A DNA stretch of 64,000 nucleotides from DASYAN01 sp963727755 (GCA_963727755.1 CAVSHN010000021.1:62001-126000); one strand, 5' to 3'; positions 36,598-45,858 are shown, counted from the stretch's first letter. Notes: generated by a model from the letters alone, not told the origin. Program-made: numbers and translations.

Positions 36598-36740
36598 CGC
36601 AGGGGAACGATCATCCTCTCAGGATACACTCCTAGGGATGCCAGCATCCCATTCACATCCTCTCTACCCCATTGTTCCGAAAGACAAGCGGGAGTGCTTG
36701 TCCTCTTGATCTCTCTCGCTGTAGCATGTTTACCTTTTAT
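36598..36740 (-). repeat. Second dispersed RNA-like repeat, copy F2, beside tRNA-Ser
   Basis: Same element as at 31075. The minus strand is open for 72 codons through it (36591-36809), but copy F1 is not open in that frame, so coding is unlikely. The compensatory hairpin swap (GGGATG/CATCCC here) favours a structured RNA or mobile-element end. It lies just downstream of tRNA-Ser. Confidence 0.45.
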
Positions 36741-36777
36741 CGCAGCATATACTTTCAGGGTACCCCCTACCCTGAGA

Positions 36778-36861
36778 CGGAAGGAGAGGGATTCGAACCC
36801 CCGGGGCAATTAACCCAGCTGTTTTCAAGACAGCCGCAATAGACCACTCTGCCATCCTTCC
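36778..36861 (-). tRNA. tRNA-Ser (anticodon TGA)
   Basis: Long-variable-arm tRNA of 84 nt. Acceptor GGAAGGA pairs with TCCTTCC, discriminator G. The anticodon loop is CTTGAAA, so the anticodon is TGA (Ser). The variable arm and T arm (GGG-TTCGAAT-CCC) are standard. CCA is not encoded. Confidence 0.92.
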
Positions 36862-36922
36862 ACACATAACTATACCATAACAATGGCAGATTTGGAAGGG
36901 GGTTTGGGAAAAAAAGATAGAC

Positions 36923-37228
36923 TCACAAAGAGATCAGCCCTTTAGTACGCAGCTCGAGCAATATTGTAGACAATTCAGCTCGCTCTGATGGTGAAAGAAA
37001 TTCAGCTATCCTTTTGGTCGATCGTATTCCATCGATCAGCCCAAACACTTTTCTGTGGATTCGAGATAGTGCATTGAGTTCAGCTATATTAATCACCTCA
37101 AGTTTATATGGAATCAATGATGAATCATCCCGGCTAGACGATGAAGAGAGTCGCGGCGTCTGAATTGCTAACGGCTCTGTTTGATAGACACTCCAGTTCC
37201 ATTTCAGAACCATATTCGCTAATACCAT
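36923..37228 (-). CDS. Small winged-helix-like hypothetical protein
   Basis: 101-aa protein. The C-terminal half (RIHRKVFGLIDGIRSTKRIA, then ELSTILLELRTKGLISL) has the helical layout of winged-helix proteins associated with DUF4388/roadblock signalling, but the match is only by pattern. The start may be 37228 or 37210; AAGGAG lies 11 nt before the first. A strong hairpin lies upstream at 37261-37290. Function unknown. Confidence 0.5.
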   Translation of the reverse strand: MVLANMVLKWNWSVYQTEPLAIQTPRLSSSSSRDDSSLIPYKLEVINIAELNALSRIHRKVFGLIDGIRSTKRIAEFLSPSERAELSTILLELRTKGLISL

Positions 37229-37536
37229 GACAGCACTGTCTCCTTGAGCCAGAAACTCTCCCAGTCATTGTGCGAAGCACACATGACTGGATACCCCCAT
37301 CAACAAAGTCCAGGTGAGCCTGACAGAGTTCATGCAACCCAGGAACATGCACCCTGGAGGCCAGCAATTCCCCATTTTGGTGCTGTCTTGACAGGATTTG
37401 TACAAGGGTCGCCAAGTCAAGTAGGTATTCCATCTCTTAACTCTCTCCCTAAAACAGGGGAGAAGCTCCTCTCTCTTCCAAAAATTTTGAAGATCTGCTA
37501 GCATTTGATTTTACCCCATCTGAAAGGAAACCGAGA
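37229..37536. other. Intergenic region with 30-nt perfect hairpin
   Basis: CCAGTCAT...ATGACTGG with an inner TGTGC-GAA-GCACA stem lies at 37261-37290, in the leader of the leftward small gene. The remaining 240 bp are without a convincing gene; GAAAGGA before the GTG at 37537 is the ribosome site of the next gene. Confidence 0.4.
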
Positions 37537-38037
37537 GTGCCACACTACAACCCAGGACAGCAGATAACAGTTATTAAGCTCTCTCCACCAGGAGAGGAAA
37601 TAATTCGCTATACAGGACACATTGTCGAGCATCTTTCCCATCAAGTCGTGCTTCAGGCAAACTGGACATTGCCAACATGTGACCTGGTATATACGCGTTT
37701 TGAACCACAGGATCAATTTATAGAGTATTACTACACCAATCGCTGGTTTAACATTTTTTCCATTAACAGCGCAATTGGCATGCATAAAGGCTGGTACTGT
37801 AATATTGCCGAGCCGGCTCAACTTGACCAAGATGCTATTCGACAAGTTGACCTATTGCTAGATGTGTGGGTTGATCCGACTGGGAAGCCGCTGATTCTAG
37901 ACGAAGACGAATTTGCCGTTGCAGCAGTAACAGTTTTGAGTGAGAGACAATTTAACGGGGCTAGACAAGGCCTACACATGCTACTCCATATGTTAGAGCA
38001 ACGCCAAGAAGCCTTCTCTCGTCTCGCATGCCAGTAA
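37537..38037 (+). CDS. DUF402 family protein
   Basis: 166-aa protein of the DUF402/FomD-like family. The conserved core MHKGWYCNIAEPA (near residue 80) and LLLDVWVDPTGKPLILDEDE (residues 106-125) with clustered acidic residues is typical; related proteins hydrolyse nucleoside diphosphates or organophosphonate-nucleotide intermediates with metal. The GTG at 37537 follows AAGGA. Transcribed alone, opposite to its neighbours. Confidence 0.8.
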   Translation: MPHYNPGQQITVIKLSPPGEEIIRYTGHIVEHLSHQVVLQANWTLPTCDLVYTRFEPQDQFIEYYYTNRWFNIFSINSAIGMHKGWYCNIAEPAQLDQDAIRQVDLLLDVWVDPTGKPLILDEDEFAVAAVTVLSERQFNGARQGLHMLLHMLEQRQEAFSRLACQ

Positions 38038-38186
38038 CTTGCTCCTCCTAGATCCATCCAGGCTTCGCGTAAGAGCCAAACGGAACAGAACCTACCTTCT
38101 GGAAAAGTATACACGAGTAAGCCGACTTGGTCAATCGATTGCCCACTAGGAATTGGATACTTCTCTGAGGGTGCTCTCTTCCGTAA

Positions 38187-38762
38187 TTAGAGTTGGGCAA
38201 TCACCGATTTACTAATGGCACGCAACGTTGCAAAGACGCCTTTGCCAGCAGAAGCAACAGCTTCAAAGCTAGGAACACGACGCCGATTAAGATAACGGTC
38301 AAGGACAGGAACCGGAAGCACATTGGGCATATCGCGTTTATTCCACTGCATAATCAGAGGAAATGTGCTTATATCCTTGCCAATGCGTCGCATGTGCATA
38401 TCTAGTTCAGCAATACTTTGCACATTCTCTTCAAACTTCTCAGCCTGCGAATCAACAACAAAGACAATTCCATCGGCCCCGTTTAATACTGCCAAACGGG
38501 TGCGTTCATAAAGTATCTGACCTGGCACTGTGTAGAGATGAAAACGTGTGCGAAAGCCATGCACGGTGCCAAGATCTAAAGGCAAGAAATCGAAGAAAAG
38601 CGTACGCTCTGTCTCAGTAGCAATCGAAAGCAGATCACCACGAGCCCCCGGGTTAATGCTCTTGTGTACATACTGCAGATTGGTCGTTTTACCACAGTAG
38701 CCGATGCCATAATAGACAATCTTGCAGTGGATCTCGCGAGATGCAATATTGATGAGAGCCAT
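38187..38762 (-). CDS. MglA-like small GTPase
   Basis: 191-aa Ras/Arf-like bacterial GTPase. P-loop GYCGKTTN (about residues 20-27). The switch II region is YTVPGQILYERTRLAVLNGA, and NKRD (N of NKxD, near residue 142) reads guanine. VDSQ occupies the WD-like strand. MglA-type GTPases set polarity or act in vesicle-like or surface processes with roadblock GAPs; here two roadblock genes lie directly upstream. The cellular process in this organism is unknown. Confidence 0.85.
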   Translation of the reverse strand: MALINIASREIHCKIVYYGIGYCGKTTNLQYVHKSINPGARGDLLSIATETERTLFFDFLPLDLGTVHGFRTRFHLYTVPGQILYERTRLAVLNGADGIVFVVDSQAEKFEENVQSIAELDMHMRRIGKDISTFPLIMQWNKRDMPNVLPVPVLDRYLNRRRVPSFEAVASAGKGVFATLRAISKSVIAQL

Positions 38763-38777
38763 AAATACAATAGTCCT

Positions 38778-39269
38778 CTAATCACGGAAGAGCAGATCAA
38801 TGGTATCCTCAACAGAGGAACGGAATTGAAGATTGAGCACAGAAGATTTTGCCCTTGTCGTATCATTGCGCACACGTTCTAGAATGCGCCCTAATTCATC
38901 AGAGGCTTTTTTCGAAAGAACTTTTACCAAGCCAATGTGCGTCGAGCGATCAAAAATAATTACCAGTAGCCATTGCTCTTCAACCATCGACGTGTAAATA
39001 TTTTGCTGGACTCCTTGTTGGAAAATATTGCGAAAATCTTTTTCATCAAGCAACTTTGCGACTTCACGAGAAGAAGAAAAGACACCTGCAAGCAGCGCTC
39101 CCAATGTTGTTGCATTGCGCCTAGTACTACCCTGCACAGCAACAACTTGGCCGCTTTTATCAATCAGCATAATAGACGCAGCATTAGTATCACTCATTAA
39201 TCTCATCAAGACAGATGAAATTGTTGCAAGATCACGATCAGAAATAACAAGATTTGTCAGCTGTTCCAT
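38778..39269 (-). CDS. Roadblock/LC7 domain protein (larger)
   Basis: About 163-aa protein. Residues 15-110 match a roadblock/LC7 fold (ISSVLMRLMSDTNAASIMLI, then TTLGALLAGVFSSSREVAKLL). Such proteins are MglB-like regulators of the MglA GTPase encoded 15 nt downstream. A GTG start at 39311 would add 14 residues; ATG 39269 is preferred by family alignment, though its ribosome site is weak. Probably co-transcribed with the smaller roadblock gene 57 nt upstream. Confidence 0.7.
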   Translation of the reverse strand: MEQLTNLVISDRDLATISSVLMRLMSDTNAASIMLIDKSGQVVAVQGSTRRNATTLGALLAGVFSSSREVAKLLDEKDFRNIFQQGVQQNIYTSMVEEQWLLVIIFDRSTHIGLVKVLSKKASDELGRILERVRNDTTRAKSSVLNLQFRSSVEDTIDLLFRD

Positions 39270-39326
39270 GGACGCGGCGCCCCCATAAACACTTCTGGCA
39301 TAGAATAGCACACAGTGTTCTTTTGC

Positions 39327-39692
39327 CTAAGCTATATCCAGAGCTTCAAGAATTTCATTGCGACTTGCTTTAACCAAATGGCGTACGCGACCAATGTTTG
39401 AAGCAGTATCAGAGACAGTTACCATCAGAGCAAAGTCCCCCAGAGGGTCTACACTCACTAGAGCATGTTCATATTCCATGATCACACCCACCAAACTCCC
39501 GCGTGAAATTTCCTTCCCTAATGCTTCCGCTGTAGATAAGCCTGTAGTCGTGATAGCTCCAACCGCCTCTATATCTTCTTTGCCCTCGCGGGTCATTCCC
39601 TCGATCATCAAGCCATCTCTTCCCACTAGAACAGCCTGACGTACACCCGGGATGGCCAAGAAGCGACTTAACATTTGTTTTAGGTCGACCAT
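39327..39692 (-). CDS. Roadblock/LC7 domain protein (MglB-like)
   Basis: 121-aa protein with a canonical roadblock core: VDLKQMLSRFLAIPGVRQAV, VGRDGLMIEGM, EDIEAVGAITTTGLSTAEAL. It is the likely GAP or scaffold for the GTPase. The ATG at 39692 follows AGAAAGGATTTTT; that Shine-Dalgarno is the 3' arm of a hairpin at 39699-39743. A longer frame to 39782 exists but reads through the hairpin and is not credible as protein. Confidence 0.8.
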   Translation of the reverse strand: MVDLKQMLSRFLAIPGVRQAVLVGRDGLMIEGMTREGKEDIEAVGAITTTGLSTAEALGKEISRGSLVGVIMEYEHALVSVDPLGDFALMVTVSDTASNIGRVRHLVKASRNEILEALDIA

Positions 39693-39743
39693 AAAAATCC
39701 TTTCTGGGGACCCATCCCATTGATGGGGTGGGTGGAAAGAAAG
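39693..39743 (-). promoter_or_regulatory. Ribosome-site-sequestering hairpin before the roadblock gene
   Basis: On the minus strand CTTTCTTTCCACCC...TGGGTCCCCAGAAAGG folds so that the Shine-Dalgarno AGAAAGG pairs with the upstream arm. It is followed by ATTTTT and the ATG at 39692, so it could block translation or act as an intrinsic terminator/attenuator. Confidence 0.5.
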
Positions 39744-39943
39744 ATGCCGCCCCTTTCTTTTCGTTCTGCCTCCAACTCTCAACAGCGTTTTTGGCAGAAA
39801 CGCTCAAACCTGACATGCTTGGTATTGTATACTATCAGCTAAAAGTATGCAAGATATGGGACACCTTGGCTAATAATTGAGCCTAAATTCAATCCCGGTT
39901 GAGCGCTGCCCTCTACCTTTTCTACAGGTATCTAAGATCCCTG

Positions 39944-41449
39944 TTACCGATGAAGCTTTGTGCCATAATTCGGCGCCTCTTTAGTGATCATTACATCATG
40001 TGGATGACTCTCACGCAGTCCTGCACCAGTAATGCGCGTCAAACGCGTATTTTTCTGCATTTCTTGAATTGTCGCGGCACCCGCATAACCCATAGCCTGA
40101 CGTAGACCACCAACCATCTGGAAGACCAGTGGGCCTAGCATACCTTTGTATGGTACTCGTGCTTCAATACCTTCTGCAATCAGATGAGACTCGTCCGTAT
40201 CCCCCTGGAAGTAGCGATGTTTGCTGTGGCGACGCTGTTTCATTGCCCCAATCGATCCCATTCCCCGATAATCTTTAAAACGCTCACCATGGGAAATGAT
40301 CATTTCACCCGGACTTTCATCGACACCCGCTAGCAAACTACCAAGCATCACTGTATCTGCACCAGCGGCAATTGCTTTAGCGATATCGCCAGAGTACTGG
40401 ATGCCCCCATCACCGATCACAGGCACCCCGTAACGATGCGCAACTAAGGCACAATCATAGATGGCTGTAATCTGGGGCATGCCGACCCCAGCGATGATAC
40501 GTGTGGTGCAGATAGAACCCGGTCCCACGCCCACTTTCACCGCGTCTGCACCAGCCTGGATCAATGCTTCCGTTGCCTCAGCCGTCACAACATTGCCTGC
40601 AACTATTTGCACTTTTTTACCTAGAATGTCACTAATGCGTGCGACAGTCTCAACTACCATTTGAGAGTGACCATGGGAAGTATCAACCACAAGAGCATCT
40701 ACTCCCTCTTCAACCAGAGCCCCACAACGATTAAGACAGTCAGAGCCAACACCAATCGCAGCAGCAACCCGCAAACGACCATAATCATCTTTGGCTGCAT
40801 GAGGATAAAGGATTTTCTTCTGAATATCCTTCATCGTAATCAGACCCTTGAGCATGCCATGCTCATCTACCACGGGAAGTTTTTCGATTTTGTAGCGATG
40901 AAGGCTCTCTCTCGCCTGCTCCAGAGTTGTTCCCACCGGGACAGTCACGAGATTTTCGTGGGTCATCAACTCAGAAATAGGACGAGTCATATCCGTCTCG
41001 AAACGAATGTCGCGGTTGGTAAGAATTCCCACCAGCTTGCCATTCTTGGTAATTGGAATACCAGAAATATGGAAGCGTTGCATAGCGTTCAAAGCTTCCT
41101 GTAACGAAGCCTCAGCCTCCAGAATGATCGGATCAGTAATCATCCCCGACTCCGAACGCTTGACTTTATCCACTTCCTCCGCTTGCTCCTCAATCGATAG
41201 ATTACTGTGAATCACTCCTATACCACCCTCACGCGCCAGAGCGATGGCCATTCTTGCCTCCGTCACGGTATCCATTGCGGCACTAACAATGGGAATATAC
41301 AGGGTGATAGTGCGTGTGAAGCGGGTTTGTGTGGAAACGTCACGAGGTAAAACTGAAGAAGCTGCCGGAATAATAAGCACATCATCAAAAGTCAGACCTT
41401 CCTTGCCAAATTTTTCAGTAAATGCATCCGAATTATGTGCCAAAGCCAT
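39944..41449 (-). CDS. guaB: Inosine-5'-monophosphate dehydrogenase
   Basis: Cytosolic enzyme converting IMP to XMP with NAD, the committed step of GTP synthesis; 501 aa. TIM-barrel catalytic domain with GPGSICTTR (catalytic Cys about residue 315). Two CBS domains are inserted at about residues 100-215 (MRFHIS..MLGI pattern seen as MQRFHISGIPITKNGKLVGI). The flap region is YRGMGSIGAM. The ATG at 41449 is preceded by AGAAAGGAAAATCT; that ribosome site is the 3' arm of the RNA repeat C hairpin. The gene is intact and is not in the usual guaB-guaA arrangement. Confidence 0.95.
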   Translation of the reverse strand: MALAHNSDAFTEKFGKEGLTFDDVLIIPAASSVLPRDVSTQTRFTRTITLYIPIVSAAMDTVTEARMAIALAREGGIGVIHSNLSIEEQAEEVDKVKRSESGMITDPIILEAEASLQEALNAMQRFHISGIPITKNGKLVGILTNRDIRFETDMTRPISELMTHENLVTVPVGTTLEQARESLHRYKIEKLPVVDEHGMLKGLITMKDIQKKILYPHAAKDDYGRLRVAAAIGVGSDCLNRCGALVEEGVDALVVDTSHGHSQMVVETVARISDILGKKVQIVAGNVVTAEATEALIQAGADAVKVGVGPGSICTTRIIAGVGMPQITAIYDCALVAHRYGVPVIGDGGIQYSGDIAKAIAAGADTVMLGSLLAGVDESPGEMIISHGERFKDYRGMGSIGAMKQRRHSKHRYFQGDTDESHLIAEGIEARVPYKGMLGPLVFQMVGGLRQAMGYAGAATIQEMQKNTRLTRITGAGLRESHPHDVMITKEAPNYGTKLHR

Positions 41450-41451
41450 AG

Positions 41452-41808
41452 ATTTTCCTTTCTAGGGACCCATCCCGTTCTACGGGATTGGGAGGAAAGA
41501 AAGGCACGTGCTTGGTGGCAGTGCCTTCTTTTGTAAACTGCTCTTTCGAGCCCCTGGAAACCCAGGTGATGTTCGCCTCGACAATGTTATCAGGCGGTAC
41601 TTTTCTCTTAGCACTGGCTTAACCCTCGTAGACCTGTTTAACTGAGAGATTTTAGAGCTACAGGCTGGCGTCGCACCCGTAGGTAAAAACTTGAACACTT
41701 CCTGATAACGTAGCTAGATTTCTCTAGCTGAGTCTGGTCAGGTAGGCTTGCGAAACCATGTTCGCATTGCTCACAAGCTCATCCCCTTTAGGGGATTGGG
41801 TTCCTGAC
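41452..41808 (-). ncRNA. Large structured RNA repeat, copy C, in the guaB leader
   Basis: Leftward copy of the element. It starts GTCAGGAACCC at 41808 and contains CTGACCAGACTCAGC, CTACGTTATC, GTGCGACGCCAGCC and CTGATAACATTGTCGAGGCG. Variable stems differ in sequence from copy B but keep pairing (AATCTCTC with GAGA, AATCCCC with GGGGAT). The last hairpin 41457-41504 pairs CCTTTCT with AGAAAGG, then AAAATCTATG begins guaB. So guaB appears to be expressed from an mRNA with this RNA as its leader. Confidence 0.7.
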
Positions 41809-42065
41809 AGTGTAAGCAATCCTCCTTAAAAAAACGCCAGCACACGTCAGACGCGCACTGGAACAGCTCAACAAGGTAAGTGAACAAGTAGTACTTCTGT
41901 TGTAACTACAAACGGATTTTTAATAGTGTAGCATTTAGAAGTGGAGAGCGTCAAATTTTTCTGCCGCTCTGCCTCTCTGGGAAAAACTTGCCAGCAGCGG
42001 CAAAGTGCTGTACTGTTAGTAGGAAGGAAATTTCGAGAATTGACCATCCAGTCAAGGGGTTTTTT

Positions 42066-43061
42066 ATGCCTGTAGATGCGCGAGTAAATGTAAAGATGAG
42101 CACTAAACAACAACAGAATAAACAAGCACGGGAATATACCCGGGAGAGTGAAGCCATCATTGTTGACAACTTCAGCAAAAGTTATGGCTCAACTCGAGTC
42201 GTCGACCATTTGCAATTTACGGTGCAACGTGGTGAGATCTTTGCCCTGCTTGGACCCAATGGAGCAGGGAAAACGACGACTGTAGAAACACTAGAAGGCT
42301 ATCGTACCCCTGACGAGGGCTATGTACGTGTGCTGGGACTAGACCCTATTCGTCAAGCCCAGGCCCTCAAGCCACGCATTGGGGTGATGTTGCAGCAAGA
42401 TGGTCTCTATCCAGCATTAACAGCACGTGAAGTTTTGAGCCTCTTCGCAGGCTATTATAAACAACCACAACAGATCGATGCACTAATGGAACGCGTCGGT
42501 CTTACGAGTGCAGCAAAAGTACGTTGCCGCAGACTCTCTGGTGGACAAAAACGCCGCTTGGCCCTCGCTGCAGCGCTGATCGGCAATCCTGAACTGGTCT
42601 TTCTGGACGAGCCAACTGCGGGCATGGACCCACAGGCACGTCTGACCACCTGGGAGATTGTGCGTGACTTAAAAGAGAGCGGAGTTACTATCCTGCTCAC
42701 TACCCATCTGATGGATGAAGCTGAACGTCTGGCGGATCACGTTGCCATCATCGATCATGGTCGCTTGATTGCTCTTGATACGCCTACCAATTTGACTGGT
42801 ACGCAAAATGCAAATATTGTACGTTTTGTAGCCCCTACAGGGTTAGATTGCTCTAAACTGGCTGCGCTTCCCTCAGCACAGAAAGCCGAAGAACTCCGAC
42901 CAGGAAGCTACTTAGTCGAAACCGACAGAGCACCAGTACTGTTAGCAGATTTAACCGCTTGGCTACGCGATCAGAATATCACCCTCTCCGAATTACACGT
43001 GGGACATGGTTCACTAGAGGACCTATTCCTGCACCTAACGGGGCAAGAGATCAGGGAGTAG
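42066..43061 (+). CDS. ABC transporter ATP-binding protein (ABC-2 type)
   Basis: 331-aa ATPase. Walker A GPNGAGKTTT, Q-loop LQQDGLYP, signature LSGGQKRRLALA, Walker B LVFLDEPT and the switch His in TTHLMDEAE are all present, so it should be active. The C-terminal 90 residues are a typical extension of DrrA-like export ATPases. The ATG at 42066 follows AAGGGG; the longer frame from 41988 lacks a ribosome site. It is followed 4 nt after the stop by its permease gene, so the pair forms an exporter of lipids, drugs or polymers. Confidence 0.9.
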   Translation: MPVDARVNVKMSTKQQQNKQAREYTRESEAIIVDNFSKSYGSTRVVDHLQFTVQRGEIFALLGPNGAGKTTTVETLEGYRTPDEGYVRVLGLDPIRQAQALKPRIGVMLQQDGLYPALTAREVLSLFAGYYKQPQQIDALMERVGLTSAAKVRCRRLSGGQKRRLALAAALIGNPELVFLDEPTAGMDPQARLTTWEIVRDLKESGVTILLTTHLMDEAERLADHVAIIDHGRLIALDTPTNLTGTQNANIVRFVAPTGLDCSKLAALPSAQKAEELRPGSYLVETDRAPVLLADLTAWLRDQNITLSELHVGHGSLEDLFLHLTGQEIRE

Positions 43062-43065
43062 AAAG

Positions 43066-43834
43066 ATGACAGTAAGTTATAGCAATACAAACAATGCAGC
43101 ACCACTCGCACGACAAATTCTTCAGCAGGTCAAGTACGAGTTACTTCTTACAGCACGGCGTGGAGAAAATGTGCTGATCACCCTTATCGTACCAGTTGTG
43201 CTCCTTATCTTCTTCGCTTCCCTCAACCTAGTCCCAAAAGTGGGTGGGAGCACGATCAATTTCTTATTACCTGGCATCCTCGCTCTAGCGATCATTGCAG
43301 CTGGAATGGTCAATCTGGGCATTGCCACTGCCTATGAGCGCTATTACCGGGGTTTTAAAACGTCTGGGAAGCTCACCGTTATCACGCAGTGGTTTGATTA
43401 TTGCCAAAGTAATCTCTATCCTGCTTCTGGAGCTGCTCCAGGTCATCATGCTGGTCGGGGTAGCCATAGCATTATATGGTTGGCGACCAGCAGGATCACC
43501 CCTGCTGGCCTTGCTAACAATCGCTCTGGGAACGGTGACGTTCGCTTCACTCGGGCTAGCAATGGCAGGAGCTTTGCGAGCTGAGGTCACGCTGGCCGGG
43601 GCCAATGCTCTCTACCTCGTCTTTCTCTTGATCGGTGGGAGCCTTCTGCCAGTGGATCGCTTGCCAGTACCACTCGCAGATTTTGCTAAGATATTGCCCG
43701 CCACCGCGCTAACCCAAGCTCTACAAGCAACAATGAACAATGGGCAGAGTTTCCCAGCTATCCCACTGATTATCCTGGCTGCCTGGGCAGTTGTTATTCT
43801 CCTGGTCGCAATACAGACGTTTAAGTGGGAATAG
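43066..43834 (+). pseudogene. ABC-2 permease partner, frameshifted at about 43347
   Basis: Membrane component of the exporter with the ATPase gene 4 nt upstream. The first part (43066 onward) ends in GIATAYERYY; the second (frame ending 43834) reads GVLKRLGSSPLSRSGLIIAK and then four or five hydrophobic segments. TATTAC-C-GGG-GTT shows one extra C at 43347-43348; without it the family motif YERYYGVLKRLGSSPLSR reads through, giving about 255 aa and six membrane segments. As written only the first segment and part of the second are in frame. Confidence 0.8.
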
Positions 43835-43877
43835 CTTCATCTTATAGTAGATTTACACTGGGCGAGAGCAAGTAGTA

Positions 43878-44399
43878 TTATTTGATTTCAGTAGCTTCTG
43901 GCTTTTGATCAACTGCCAGATGTTCTCGCTCAGTATCAGCATATTCCTCATCTTCGGGTGCATACAATAAAAAGGCTGATATAAGCAGATAAAGTAGAAC
44001 AGTTACATGAACAACTGTACACCAAGCACAAATTGCATGCAAAACGACTAACTCAGCATATACCAGATAGAAAACTGTTGCCATACCTATTACAGCCCAC
44101 ACAAGTTCTGCAATGCGCACTATACGCTTCTCGGGCCAAACAAGCCAAGCTGTAGCAGCAAGCGCGGCTCCAACAACAGACCAGCATATACCAGCAACAG
44201 AAGTTGGAATGGATGTACCTGGTACAATAGCATAGACACTGGAAAGAACCTGTTCACAATTAATTGGACCTTTGGATGAACATACAAGTGCAACATGGCT
44301 GTTATAGTGCACAATAGTTAAGTAAATAGCAATCGCTATGCCAATGAGAGAGAGAATGAATAAGGCGATCTGTCCGCCTGATTGTTGGAAACGTGTCAT
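43878..44399 (-). CDS. Vitamin K epoxide reductase family protein (VKOR)
   Basis: 173-aa membrane protein with four hydrophobic segments. Essential cysteines are present: CSSKGPINCEQVLSS (the loop pair) and the CAWC active-site motif. Bacterial VKOR re-oxidises DsbA-like proteins and passes electrons to quinones, so it supports disulphide formation in secreted proteins such as the Cys-containing ones in this window. It lacks the C-terminal thioredoxin fusion seen in some relatives; the hydrophilic tail is acidic. Transcribed alone. Confidence 0.88.
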   Translation of the reverse strand: MTRFQQSGGQIALFILSLIGIAIAIYLTIVHYNSHVALVCSSKGPINCEQVLSSVYAIVPGTSIPTSVAGICWSVVGAALAATAWLVWPEKRIVRIAELVWAVIGMATVFYLVYAELVVLHAICAWCTVVHVTVLLYLLISAFLLYAPEDEEYADTEREHLAVDQKPEATEIK

Positions 44400-44510
44400 C
44401 TGCGACCCTCCATCTATTCTGTTAATACTCGACGAAGAAAGTGATCAGGCACGATGCATGATATCAACCTATGCTTCTTCGTCCTAACTAAAATACACTG
44501 CGTGATATCT

Positions 44511-45638
44511 TTACTCTAATTTTAAACGGCTCGTCCAGATAGTCGGAGATAGGATAACATTCCTGAGGTAGGTTAATCTTTCTTTATCATTATCATTCCT
44601 GAAGCTCCATCTATCTTCGTTAAGGAAAGTGCATACATACTCCTTTACATCTTCAGGCATCTTAACATATTCTTCACGCAAAAATTCTCCAATGTCTTCT
44701 AAAGATGCTAAAGGACGATGTGGCTCTTTAAAGGTTGATAAGATAAGGGGGCTGATAAAATCATGTACATCTTCTATTTGGATGAACTGGCCAATGCCCT
44801 CTAGTGTTTTTAAAAGTGGTTTATTAATTTGTGTCTCCAAAGCTGAAAAAAGATATTTTTTAACTATTCTGGCATCTTCAGTTTTAAGGTATGCGAGAAA
44901 ATGGCCCTTAAAAAACTGATTTTGATGGATGTACAGTTGATAGGCTTTTTCATCCTGGATGATTTTTACAAAATGCTGGACGACATCTTTCTTCGTTTGG
45001 GCATTAACGGCATTAAACAAAATATAAAAGGATTTGGAGAGAGCAGCCAGCCTGTTACTTACTCCATGCTCTGTTTTTTCTAAGCAGTCAATATATTTTT
45101 GTGGTATTATATCCAACAATAGCCGTTTTTTCTCAAACTCAGAAGTATTTTTTAATAGATACGGTAAAATAGCATTGGTTGAGCTATTCTTCATAACTTT
45201 ATTCACAATTTGCTCAGCTGTATACCCATACTTTTCCTTTTTAGCCTCTGAAATCTCTTTTGTAACTATTTCTACTAATGCTTGCGAAACTTTAGCATTC
45301 CCTTCTTCTATGCTTTCTCTTAACCTTACCGCTTTAGCTGGATTTATATGATTTTTGTAAGCAATAATCACATATGTCATATATTCCGTTCTTTCAGATA
45401 AGGCTCCCATATCGCTACAAGCTCTGATTACCGAATCTAATGGCATTTCTAGCGGATTTGCACCTTGATAGTCAACCGCCAATAGATAATCAATGAGTAC
45501 TGCTTCTATAATACTTCCTGCAAGTATATAAGCAGCCTTCCATGCACCATTTTGGAGAGATATAACCAATTCTTGATAATCTCTCTCAAGAGAAAAGCGA
45601 AACTTCTCATCGCTTACAAAATCAAAATTGAGCATCAT
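44511..45638 (-). CDS. Hypothetical protein with N-terminal HEPN-like helices
   Basis: 375-aa helical protein, AT-rich. The N-terminal ELVISLQNGAWKAAYILAGS with IIEAVLIDYLL resembles the two-helix start of DUF4145/HEPN-type proteins (AAAILAGSALEALL). The rest is helical without known motifs. No Rx4-6H catalytic motif is obvious in the first 120 residues. The base composition differs from neighbours, which fits a laterally acquired, possibly defence-related gene; function is unknown. Confidence 0.55.
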   Translation of the reverse strand: MMLNFDFVSDEKFRFSLERDYQELVISLQNGAWKAAYILAGSIIEAVLIDYLLAVDYQGANPLEMPLDSVIRACSDMGALSERTEYMTYVIIAYKNHINPAKAVRLRESIEEGNAKVSQALVEIVTKEISEAKKEKYGYTAEQIVNKVMKNSSTNAILPYLLKNTSEFEKKRLLLDIIPQKYIDCLEKTEHGVSNRLAALSKSFYILFNAVNAQTKKDVVQHFVKIIQDEKAYQLYIHQNQFFKGHFLAYLKTEDARIVKKYLFSALETQINKPLLKTLEGIGQFIQIEDVHDFISPLILSTFKEPHRPLASLEDIGEFLREEYVKMPEDVKEYVCTFLNEDRWSFRNDNDKERLTYLRNVILSPTIWTSRLKLE

Positions 45639-45858
45639 TTGAGCATCCCTTCATTTGATAAATATAGCTATTATAAACCTCCTTTCCACTACTGCCTTCT
45701 CTCTTAAAAGTGTATCAGGTACACCTGAAAGATGCAAGTGGGAAGGAGGGACAAAAAAAATAGGAAATATAACAACTAGGCTCTCGCCTGCATATGAGCT
45801 TGACGATTAGAGAGGGATACGATACAAAGAGATTGTCTGAAGAGAGGAAGATCGAACC

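Noticed and set aside
36591..36809. 72-aa frame over repeat F2 and tRNA-Ser
   Set aside because: It runs into the tRNA, copy F1 is interrupted in the same frame, and the hairpin covariation argues for RNA.
39693..39782. Longer start for the roadblock protein (30 extra residues)
   Set aside because: The extra part is a translation of the leader hairpin; the Shine-Dalgarno AGAAAGGA fits ATG 39692.
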